Part shown: piece after piece, positions 57,176 through 64,000 of the stretch
Position numbering within the stretch: the first letter of the stretch is position 1
Layout of the letters: each line of letters begins with the position of its first letter
Origin: Lysobacterales bacterium
Lineage (GTDB): Bacteria > Pseudomonadota > Gammaproteobacteria > Xanthomonadales > SZUA-38
Direction: 5' to 3'
Assembly (NCBI GenBank): GCA_028285525.1
Contig: JANQOZ010000082.1
Coordinates: 1 to 64,000, forward strand
DNA length: 64,000 nucleotides
Translations under genes and position numbers: made by a program
Notes under the pieces: generated by a model
The model's database searches: none
The model's input: the letters and a program-made list of their open reading frames with translations, nothing else
What the model was told of the DNA's origin: nothing

Positions 57176-57703
57176 ATGGGAGAAACCGCAGCACCGGAAA
57201 AGATCGGGCCTCTGCACGCTCGATTCCATCTCGACGACTACGTTCTGTACAACCTCATTCGCCTTTCCTCTACCTACAACGCCGAGATGGAGCGCGCGCT
57301 CAAGAGCTACGGCCTGAGCACAACCGAATGGCGGATTCTCTCTCTCCTGAAAGATCGCAGCCCCAGTACGGTTGGCGAACTGGCCCGCCGGTCGGTCACC
57401 AAGCTGCCAACCATTACGCGGATGCTCGGCCGCATGGAAAAGGCGGGGCTTGTGCTGCGCGATGCCTCCAGCGCCGATCGACGGGTCGTTGAGGTCACGA
57501 TGACGCCCCAGGCTGAACAGACGCTCCAGCTGGTCCGATCCATCGGCCAGAACGTCTTCGATAAAGCATTTGACGGCATCAGCGCGCAGCAGATCGCAGA
57601 GATGACCAGGCTGCTCAAACAGATTCGGGAAAACCTGGCCCGCTCACCTTATGACGAGCAGCACGCCGCTTTGCCGGCAAAAACCGGCGGCTTCAGCGGA
57701 TGA
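57176..57703 (+). CDS. MarR family transcriptional regulator
   Basis: 175-residue winged-helix regulator: LKSYGLSTTEWRILSLLKDRSPSTVGELARRSVTKLPTITRMLGRMEKAGLVLRDASSADRRVVEVTMT. MarR proteins linked to CoA ligases often sense the aromatic acid or its CoA ester. The stop overlaps the start of the CoA ligase gene by four bases (ATGA), so it is the first gene of the catabolic operon and likely controls it through the inverted repeat near 57037. Confidence 0.92.
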   Translation: MGETAAPEKIGPLHARFHLDDYVLYNLIRLSSTYNAEMERALKSYGLSTTEWRILSLLKDRSPSTVGELARRSVTKLPTITRMLGRMEKAGLVLRDASSADRRVVEVTMTPQAEQTLQLVRSIGQNVFDKAFDGISAQQIAEMTRLLKQIRENLARSPYDEQHAALPAKTGGFSG

Positions 57704-59346
57704 CCCAGCTGGTGACCGATAGAGGCACCATCTACGATCGATTCCAGGCCGTGGCCGACGATCATCCGTCGCGACCATTCCTGCATGTACCCGAGCAGAC
57801 GGCTGCCGTATATGAGCTCGAACGGGTCGATTTCACGTATTCGCAAGCGCTGCGCGAGGTTCAAAGTCTGCACGCCACCTATCAGGCGCTGGGCTGCGGC
57901 AAGGGAATGCGGGTTGGCGTGGCGCTGCACAACCGGCCCGAGTTCTTTTTTCACCTGCTTGCGCTCAACGCGCTGGGCTGCAGCGTCGTGCCGCTCAACA
58001 CGGCGATGATGGATCCGGAGCTCAAGTACCTGCTTGAGCACAGCGAGACCGCGCTGGTGGTCGCTCATGCCAGCGTGGCCGAGCAGCTGAGCGGTGTTGC
58101 CGACGTTACCGGGCAGCAGCCGCCGGTGGTGACACCGGCTGAACTGCCGGGTCTGACCCAACGCTGGACTGCGGCCGCCGGGGCACTCGATGAAGACAGT
58201 GAAGCCGCGCTCATTTATACGTCCGGCACCACGGGCAAGCCAAAAGGGTGCGTGCTGAGCAACAGCTATTTCCGCGAGATTGGTCGCTTTTACGCCGGCA
58301 TCGGTGGCTACTGCAGCTTCCGGCCGGGCGAAGACCGCCTGATCACGCCGCTGCCGGTGTCCCACATGAACGCTCTGGCAACGTCTTTTATGGGTGTTAT
58401 GGAGACGGCCAGCTGCCTGATTCAGCTAGATCGCTTCCATCCCAGGAGCTGGTGGGACAGCGTGGCCGAAAGCGGGGCGACGGTGATGCATTACCTGGGC
58501 GTCATGCCAGCCATGCTGCTGAACGCGCCGGAAAAGGACGACGACCGAAGCTTTCACCAGGTTCGCTTCGCCTTCGGCGCCGGCTGCGATCCGCGGCACC
58601 ACGCTCGTTTTGAAGAGCGTTTCGGCATCCCCCTGACGGAAGCCTGGGCCATGTCGGAGACCGGCGCGGGTGCCTGGATCACCGCATCGCACGACCCCAG
58701 GCACGTGGGCACACGCTGTTTCGGTAAGGCGCCCGAAGGACTCGAATACCGCCTCGTGGATGAGCAGGGTAACGACGTGCCGTCGGGTGAGACCGGGGAG
58801 CTGCTGGTCAGGCGCAGCGGCGAGAAGCCGAGACAATTTTTCTTCAGCGGCTACCTGAAGGATCCGGCGGCAACCGAAGAGGCCTGGGCTGACGGCTGGT
58901 TCCACACCGGGGATGAGGTTCGTGTGGGGCCCGACGGCAGTTTCTACTTTGTCGACCGGCGCAAGAACATCATCCGCCGCAGCGGTGAGAACATCGCGGC
59001 CATTGAGGTCGAAAGCGTGATTGTTCGCCACCCCGCGGTGCTCAACTGCGTGGTCTGTCCGGTGCCCGACGAGATTCGGGGTGAAGAAGTGGCGGCGCTG
59101 CTTGTGGCTGCCCCGGGCCATGAGCAGGACACCATCGCTGAGGCGGTGTTTGAAGCCTGTCTGAATGACCTGGCCTACTACAAGGCGCCGGGCTTTATAG
59201 GTTTTGTCGACGCCATCCCCTTGACTGCCTCTGAGAAGGTACAGCGAGGCGAGGCGAAGAAGCTTGCGGCCGAGGCCGTGTCGGCCGGGCGGTGTCTGGA
59301 TTTCACCGCAAGGAAAAGGCGGCCGGCGAAGGAAGCGCTGAAGTGA
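57700..59346 (+). CDS. AMP-forming acyl/aryl-CoA ligase
   Basis: 548-residue enzyme of the adenylate-forming family that activates a carboxylic acid with ATP and CoA. Motifs are LIYTSGTTGKPKGCVLSN (A3), AWAMSETGAGAW (A5 region), and WFHTGDEVRVGPDGSFYFVDRRKNIIRRSGENIAAIEVE (A7-A8). The A10 lysine region reads LTASEKVQRGEAKK. Sequence alone does not give the acid; the Rieske oxygenase and DUF35 neighbours suggest an aromatic or steroid-like acid. Its end overlaps the next gene (GTGA). Confidence 0.92.
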   Translation: MTQLVTDRGTIYDRFQAVADDHPSRPFLHVPEQTAAVYELERVDFTYSQALREVQSLHATYQALGCGKGMRVGVALHNRPEFFFHLLALNALGCSVVPLNTAMMDPELKYLLEHSETALVVAHASVAEQLSGVADVTGQQPPVVTPAELPGLTQRWTAAAGALDEDSEAALIYTSGTTGKPKGCVLSNSYFREIGRFYAGIGGYCSFRPGEDRLITPLPVSHMNALATSFMGVMETASCLIQLDRFHPRSWWDSVAESGATVMHYLGVMPAMLLNAPEKDDDRSFHQVRFAFGAGCDPRHHARFEERFGIPLTEAWAMSETGAGAWITASHDPRHVGTRCFGKAPEGLEYRLVDEQGNDVPSGETGELLVRRSGEKPRQFFFSGYLKDPAATEEAWADGWFHTGDEVRVGPDGSFYFVDRRKNIIRRSGENIAAIEVESVIVRHPAVLNCVVCPVPDEIRGEEVAALLVAAPGHEQDTIAEAVFEACLNDLAYYKAPGFIGFVDAIPLTASEKVQRGEAKKLAAEAVSAGRCLDFTARKRRPAKEALK

Positions 59347-60551
59347 GCCGGGGCGGCGCCCGGCAGCCGTACGACGGCGTTGTCGCCGCGGTGCCGGTGA
59401 CCGTTCCTTACGAGCGCTACTCCCACCAATCGGCCCACTGGTGGGTCGGACGAGCTATGAAGGCCCTGGCTCAGGCCAGCGGACTGAAGCCCGACGAAAT
59501 TGACGGCTTCTGCGTTTCGTCGTTTTCGCTGCTGCCCGATACCGCGGTGGGGCTCACCCAGCACCTCGGCCTGTGTCCACGCTGGCTCGACCACATCCCG
59601 ATGGGTGGCGCCAGCGGTGTGGTGGCCCTGCGCCGGGCTACCCGGGCCGTGCAGGCCGGTGACGCCGAAGTGGTGGCCTGCGTGGCCGGCGACACCAACC
59701 AGATCAGCTCGTTCAAAAACATGCTGACCAGCTTCAGCCGCTTTTCGCAGGACGCCTCCTTTCCCTACGGCTCCGGCGGTCCGAACGCCAATTTTGCCCT
59801 GATGACCAAAGCGTTCATGAATCGCTATGGCACGAGCCGGGAGGCGTTTGGCCAGGTCTGCGTGGACCAGCGGGACAGCGCGCTGGCCATACCATTTGCC
59901 ATGATGAAAAAGCCGCTGACGCTGGAGCAGTACCTCAACGCGCGGATCATTGCTGATCCGCTGCGGCTGTTCGACTGCGTGATGCCCTGCGCCGGGGCGG
60001 AGGGGTTTCTGGTCATGCGTGAGGAGACGGCGCGCGCGCTCAAGCTGCCGGCCGTGCAGGTCCTGTCCACCATTGAACGCCACAATGCGTTCAGCGCTGA
60101 CCCCATCCAGCTGCGCGGCGGCTGGGAGATGGATCGCGACGAGCTGTGGTCACAGGCCGGGGTCAGCCCCGACGCCGTAGACCTGCTGCAGACCTACGAC
60201 GACTATCCGGTGATCTGCGCCATGCAGATGGAAGATCTCGGGTTTTGCGAGAAAGGCGGGGTCGATGAGTTTATCCGCGGTCACACGATGACCTGCGACG
60301 GAAGCTTTCCGCACAACACCTCGGGTGGTCAGCTGTCGACCGGCCAGGCCGGCGCGGCCGGCGGGTACATCGGCCTGGTCGAGGCGCTGCGCCAGCTCAC
60401 CGGCCAGGCGTTGGGAAAACAGGTGCCGGACGCCCGCGTCGCCGTCGTGTCGGGCTTTGGCATGATCAATTTTGACCGTGGCGTCTGCACCGCAGCGGCC
60501 GTTCTTGCGGGGCCGGGCAAGGCTGCCGGCGTCGAGGCCGCTGCCGCATGA
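59343..60551 (+). CDS. thiolase-like protein lacking the N-terminal Cys (SCP2/Ltp type)
   Basis: 402-residue thiolase-fold protein of the lipid-transfer (SCP2) group. Where true thiolases carry the nucleophilic Cys, it reads MGGASGVVAL. The C-terminal half has LLQTYDDYPVICAMQMEDLGFCEKGG and HNTSGGQLSTGQAGAAGG. Ltp-type relatives without this Cys, paired with DUF35 proteins, act as retro-aldolases in steroid side-chain breakdown, and the gene after this one encodes a DUF35 domain. Thiolase or aldolase action therefore both remain possible. GTG 59343 overlaps the ligase stop, which fixes the start. Confidence 0.85.
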   Translation: MSRGGARQPYDGVVAAVPVTVPYERYSHQSAHWWVGRAMKALAQASGLKPDEIDGFCVSSFSLLPDTAVGLTQHLGLCPRWLDHIPMGGASGVVALRRATRAVQAGDAEVVACVAGDTNQISSFKNMLTSFSRFSQDASFPYGSGGPNANFALMTKAFMNRYGTSREAFGQVCVDQRDSALAIPFAMMKKPLTLEQYLNARIIADPLRLFDCVMPCAGAEGFLVMREETARALKLPAVQVLSTIERHNAFSADPIQLRGGWEMDRDELWSQAGVSPDAVDLLQTYDDYPVICAMQMEDLGFCEKGGVDEFIRGHTMTCDGSFPHNTSGGQLSTGQAGAAGGYIGLVEALRQLTGQALGKQVPDARVAVVSGFGMINFDRGVCTAAAVLAGPGKAAGVEAAAA

Positions 60552-61801
60552 CCGCGCCGCTGGCCAGACCGCCGCGCAAGAATCCGCAGCGCCGCTCGCG
60601 CGTTGCCACGATTCCCCCGCGGCCCCGAAGCCGCGTTGCGCTGGCGTTCAGCGCCCGGGCAGCCCGGGGCGAGTTTCAGCTTCAGGTCTGTGCGGACTGC
60701 GGCGCCGTGGCGTATCCCCCGCGCGATGCCTGCGCCCGCTGCTGGTCGGTTGACCTGCGTTGGCAGCCGATGGAGCCAGCGGGTGAGCTGCTGGCGCTGA
60801 GCGTGCTGGACAGCAGCACCAACGTGTACTTTCGCCAGCGTATGCCCTGGCGAGTCGGCACGGTTCGCCTGGCGGCTGACGTCAGCGTGCTCGCGCACGT
60901 CCATAGCGACGTGGCCGAAGGTGACAAGGTGCGGATGATTGCGCGAACCGATAAAGCCGGGCAGGGCGTGCTGATGGCGCTCCCCGTGGAGGAGACACCC
61001 CATATGGACGACGACCCGCAGCTGCGTGAGCTGACCTGTTCCCCCCGTCATCGCCGGGTGCTGCTGACCGATATCCGCAGTTCGGTTGCGCAGGCCCTGA
61101 TCCCGATGCTCAAGGAGTCCGGCGCCGCGATCATTTTTGCCGGCCTGGCGGAGCCCTGGAAACAAAACGACGCCGTCACGGTGGCCGTAGCCGATGAGTG
61201 TGTGCAGCTCGCGGAACTCAACGTGACCGACACCGGGTCAGTGCGGGAATGCGCGGCTTCGATCGGTCACAAGGTGGATATTCTCATCAACACGGCCAGC
61301 CACGTGCGCCCTGGCGGCGCGCTCGATCAGCCGCTCGTCGAAGCCAGACGCGAGATGGAAACCAACTACTTTGGACTGCTGCGGCTGCTGCAGTACTTTG
61401 CGCCGGTCATGCGCAGTCGGGGGGCAGACGGTGCCAACAGCGCGACCTGCTGGACCAACCTGCTGTCGGTCTACGCGCGGTCCAGCTGGCCGGCCTACGC
61501 CACCAGCTCGGCCAGCCAGGCGGCCGCGCTGTCGCTGGCCCAGGCGGCCCGCGCGGAGTTTGTCGGCAGCGGCGTGAAGGTGATGAACGTCTTTCATGGC
61601 CCGCTTGAGGACCCGTGGTACGAACCGGTGTCACCGCCGCTGGTCACGCCCGCCAAGCTTGCCAGCGTGACCGTCAAAGGGCTTTGCGAGGGGCTGGAGG
61701 AGGCCGTGGCCGGGGATATCGCAACGGACGTCGTCAATCGCTGGCGCGAGGATCCGGGCGTTCTGGAATTTGAGCTGCAGCACGAGCGCGAGGTGGACTG
61801 A
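60548..61801 (+). CDS. DUF35 OB-fold/zinc ribbon protein fused to an SDR-like domain
   Basis: 417 residues. The first about 160 form a DUF35 protein: a rubredoxin-like zinc ribbon (CADCGAVAYPPRDACARCW, four Cys) and an OB fold (GELLALSVLDSSTN to RMIARTDKAGQG). Residues about 175-400 resemble a short-chain dehydrogenase: VDILINTASHVRPGGALDQP (the NNAG-like site reads NTAS), LLSVYARSSWPAYATSSASQAAALSLAQAARAEF (Tyr present, following Lys replaced by Ser). A glycine-rich cofactor motif is not obvious. DUF35 proteins partner thiolase-like enzymes, encoded directly upstream with a four-base overlap. Confidence 0.82.
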   Translation: MTAPLARPPRKNPQRRSRVATIPPRPRSRVALAFSARAARGEFQLQVCADCGAVAYPPRDACARCWSVDLRWQPMEPAGELLALSVLDSSTNVYFRQRMPWRVGTVRLAADVSVLAHVHSDVAEGDKVRMIARTDKAGQGVLMALPVEETPHMDDDPQLRELTCSPRHRRVLLTDIRSSVAQALIPMLKESGAAIIFAGLAEPWKQNDAVTVAVADECVQLAELNVTDTGSVRECAASIGHKVDILINTASHVRPGGALDQPLVEARREMETNYFGLLRLLQYFAPVMRSRGADGANSATCWTNLLSVYARSSWPAYATSSASQAAALSLAQAARAEFVGSGVKVMNVFHGPLEDPWYEPVSPPLVTPAKLASVTVKGLCEGLEEAVAGDIATDVVNRWREDPGVLEFELQHEREVD

Positions 61802-62580
61802 TGGGGGCACTGTCAGCATTGGCGGCTGCGATGGCCGACGGGACCGTGCGAACGGTGGACCTGACCTTTACGCTGGACCCCGATTTTCCGGTGCTGGTGC
61901 TGCCCCAGGAGCTGGGCCAGTGTGAACCGTTCCGCGTTGAAGAGGTGTCGCGCTACGACGCCCGCGGGCCAGGCTGGTATTGGCAGAACTTCACCTGTAA
62001 CGAGCATACCGGGACCCATTTCGACGCGCCGATCCACTGGATCAGCGGCCGGGACCTGCCCAACAATTCGGTCGACACGATTCCCGTGGAGCGGTTTGTC
62101 GCCCCGGCGGTTGTGGCGGATTTTTCCGCCGAGTGCGCGGCGGACGAAGATTTTGTGCTGACCGCGGCGCACGTGAAGGCGTGGGAGAACACCCACGGCA
62201 AAATTGTCGCCGGGAGCTGGTTTTTGTTTCGCACCGACTGGTCCAAGCGGGACCCCGCGGCCTACATCAACCTGCGCGAGGACGGCGCACACTCCCCGGG
62301 ACCGGATGCCGGTGCGCTCGAATACCTGATCCACGAGGCGGGCATCGTAGGCTTCGGCGTAGAAACGATCGGCACTGATGCGGGCCAGGGTGAGCATTTC
62401 GACCCGCCCCATCCGGCGCACCTGCTGCTGCACGGCAATAACCGGTACGGCCTGCAGTGCCTGCGGAATCTGGATCAGCTGCCGCCGGTCGGCGCGATGC
62501 TGATCTGCGCGCCGCTCAAAATCAAGCAGGGTTCGGGCAGTCCGCTCCGGGTCCTGGCGCTGGTGGAGGAACAAGCATGA
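61801..62580 (+). CDS. cyclase family / kynurenine formamidase-like metal hydrolase
   Basis: 259-residue protein of the cyclase family (PF04199). The metal motif NEHTGTHFDAPIHW carries the His-x-Gly-Thr-His-x-Asp ligands, and GFGVETIGTDAGQG and HPAHLLLHGNNRYGLQCLRNLDQLP are the further family blocks. Known members hydrolyse N-formylkynurenine, isatin or cyclic amides and lactones. A ring-opening or hydrolytic step after oxygenation is a reasonable guess here. It shares its first base with the end of the previous gene, and its end overlaps the next start by four bases. Confidence 0.87.
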   Translation: MGALSALAAAMADGTVRTVDLTFTLDPDFPVLVLPQELGQCEPFRVEEVSRYDARGPGWYWQNFTCNEHTGTHFDAPIHWISGRDLPNNSVDTIPVERFVAPAVVADFSAECAADEDFVLTAAHVKAWENTHGKIVAGSWFLFRTDWSKRDPAAYINLREDGAHSPGPDAGALEYLIHEAGIVGFGVETIGTDAGQGEHFDPPHPAHLLLHGNNRYGLQCLRNLDQLPPVGAMLICAPLKIKQGSGSPLRVLALVEEQA

Positions 62581-63311
62581 GTCAGATAACGCAGGGCGTC
62601 ACGCTTGTGACCGGCGGCAATCGAGGCATCGGGCTGGCGATAACCCAATCCATTCTCGATACAGGCGGGGAGGTGGTCTGCGTGTCCCGGCAGGCGCCGG
62701 AGTTGCAGCATGAGCGGCTCCACAGCGTCATCGTCGACCTGGGCGATCGGGACGCAACCAAACAGGCGGTGGCGGACATCAACGCTGCACACCAGGTGCT
62801 GAATATCGTCCATAACGCCGGCGTGATCCGCCCGGCGCTGATCGAGGACGTGGCGCTCACCGACCTGGACTACCTGACCGAACTGCATCTGGCCACCATG
62901 GTGACGCTGGTGCAGGCGTCCCTGCCGGCGATGAAAGAGGCCGGCTACGGCCGGATTGTGGGGATTTCCTCGCGGGGCGCGCTCGGACTGCAGACGCGCA
63001 CCAACTATGCAGCCACCAAGGCCGGCATGTTCGGCATGCTCCGCACCTGGGCGCTTGAGCTGGGCCCTGCGGGCATCACGTCCAACTGCGTGGCGCCGGG
63101 GCCGGTGGTCACCGATATGTTCGACGAAATAATGGGTGACGACAAGCAGCGGGTAAACGCGCTTGCGGGCAGTATCCCGGTGCGTCGTCTCGGTGCCGCC
63201 GAAGACATCGCCCACGCGACCCAGTTTTTTCTGAGCCCGGCCGCGGGTTTTGTGACCGGCCAGGTGCTCTACGTATGTGGCGGCGCCAGTATTGGCACCG
63301 TCGTGGTCTGA
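62577..63311 (+). CDS. short-chain dehydrogenase/reductase
   Basis: 244-residue classical SDR with TGGNRGIGLAI (cofactor binding, about 13-23), HNAGVIRPA, the catalytic Ser in GISSRGALG, YAATK (Tyr and Lys) and the PG motif SNCVAPGPVVTDM. It oxidises or reduces a hydroxyl or keto group on an unknown intermediate. ATG 62577 overlaps the cyclase stop (ATGA), which decides the start over longer frames. Confidence 0.92.
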   Translation: MSQITQGVTLVTGGNRGIGLAITQSILDTGGEVVCVSRQAPELQHERLHSVIVDLGDRDATKQAVADINAAHQVLNIVHNAGVIRPALIEDVALTDLDYLTELHLATMVTLVQASLPAMKEAGYGRIVGISSRGALGLQTRTNYAATKAGMFGMLRTWALELGPAGITSNCVAPGPVVTDMFDEIMGDDKQRVNALAGSIPVRRLGAAEDIAHATQFFLSPAAGFVTGQVLYVCGGASIGTVVV

Positions 63312-63351
63312 ACGATGACTTTTGAAGCACTGTGTTTGTGAGGGGTCTGCT

Positions 63352-64000
63352 ATGAGTGAACTTCAGCCTGCCTACCGTCAACCTGAGCTTGCGGACCTGG
63401 TCGAGCACGACCGGGTTCATCGCAGCATCTACACCGACCCGGAAATCTTCGAGCTGGAGATGGCGCGGATCTGGGGCAAGACCTGGATCTATGTCGGCCA
63501 TGAAAGCCAGGTTGCCAAGCCCGGCGACTACTACACCACAACCTTGGCCAGTCAGCCGGTGATCATGACGCGCGACCACGAGGGCCAGCTCCACGTGCTG
63601 TTCAATCGCTGTGCCCACAAGGGCGCCCAGCTGGTTGGGGATGACTGCGGCAACCTGAAGGAGTTTCGCTGCTGCTACCACGCCTGGCGCTTTGCGATGG
63701 ACGGGCGCTGCGTCTCCATTCCGCTGGAGGAGGGCTACGCTGACGCGGGCCTTACCAAAGACGATCCGGCGGCGAGCGTTCGCAAAGTGCCACGGGTGGG
63801 GAGCTACAAAGGGTTCGTCTTCGCCAGCCTGAGCGAGGAGGGGCCGGACCTTGAGGCCTGGCTCGGCGGCGTCGCGTCTTCCATCGACAATATGGTGGAT
63901 CGCGCGCCCGACGGCGAGCTGGAGGTGGTGCCCGGGGTCATGCGATACGAGCACGACAGCAACTGGAAGTTCTTCGTTGAGAACCTCAACGACATGATGC
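63352..64000 (+). CDS. Rieske non-heme iron oxygenase, large subunit (3' end outside window)
   Basis: 216 residues are visible. The Rieske domain holds the 2Fe-2S ligands CAHKGAQ (about 87-89) and CCYHAWRF (Cys and His at about 107-110), and the N-terminal pattern EMARIWGKTWIYVGHESQV is typical of aromatic-ring hydroxylating oxygenases. The catalytic iron domain begins at KFFVENLNDMM, where the window ends before the two His ligands. It probably starts ring or side-chain oxidation in this operon. AGGGG lies nine bases before the ATG, and a 40-base gap follows the SDR gene. Confidence 0.93.
   Translation, partial: MSELQPAYRQPELADLVEHDRVHRSIYTDPEIFELEMARIWGKTWIYVGHESQVAKPGDYYTTTLASQPVIMTRDHEGQLHVLFNRCAHKGAQLVGDDCGNLKEFRCCYHAWRFAMDGRCVSIPLEEGYADAGLTKDDPAASVRKVPRVGSYKGFVFASLSEEGPDLEAWLGGVASSIDNMVDRAPDGELEVVPGVMRYEHDSNWKFFVENLNDMM

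Overview
The window looks like chromosomal DNA from a GC-rich gammaproteobacterium, possibly near the Xanthomonadales/Lysobacterales. The order uvrB, tRNA-Val, thrS-infC-rpmI-rplT-pheS-pheT-ihfA-merR, tRNA-Pro resembles that group, and a SAM-I-type riboswitch in front of metX also fits. This placement is inferred from gene order and family content only. I found no insertion sequence, phage, CRISPR array, rRNA or replication origin, and no gene-free stretch longer than about 300 bases.

1-13,144 is an accessory region: a cytochrome P460, two AraC regulators, a glycerate kinase, and a divergent VOC/TetR pair with two clear operators. A minus-strand group follows: TonB-dependent receptor, AraC regulator, NAD(P)-binding protein, cytochrome c-rhodanese fusion, TauD-type dioxygenase and a secreted seven-repeat protein. 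It ends with an ECF sigma factor followed by a 53-residue stub that resembles the start of a partner kinase. At 13,313-16,519 is the most unusual gene: a secreted protein that joins calcium-binding repeats, a module resembling domain 2 of anthrax protective antigen/binary toxin B, and a seven-repeat FG-GAP propeller.

16,672-30,447 is core: tRNA-Asn, a FimT/GspH pseudopilin, an aspartate-type aminotransferase, uvrB, tRNA-Val, then the thrS-infC-rpmI-rplT-pheST-ihfA-merR block and tRNA-Pro. thrS is preceded by what looks like a threonine-codon leader peptide with competing terminator and antiterminator pairings. infC appears to start at AUC.

30,509-43,539 holds a secreted PQQ-like protein, a 1053-residue secreted BNR/cadherin-like/P-domain protein, a perfect 40-base palindrome of REP type, telA, then mutS, pncC, recA, recX (apparently starting at CUG) and alaS. 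Directly after alaS lies an arsenic cluster (arsR-arsI-acr3) with an operator over the arsR start, then a second ArsR/SRPBCC pair.

46,587-56,950 holds two minus-strand metabolic operons and an acetate uptake pair. The first operon is MoxR-VWA-sirtuin-tdh-kbl, which puts a sirtuin next to threonine catabolism. The second is metX-metY under the SAM riboswitch. A rhomboid protease and the actP-yjcH pair follow.

57,176-64,000 (running off the end) is a tightly coupled plus-strand catabolic operon: MarR, acyl-CoA ligase, Cys-less thiolase-like protein, DUF35-SDR fusion, cyclase-family hydrolase, SDR and a Rieske oxygenase. It probably degrades an aromatic or steroid-like acid, but the substrate cannot be read from sequence.
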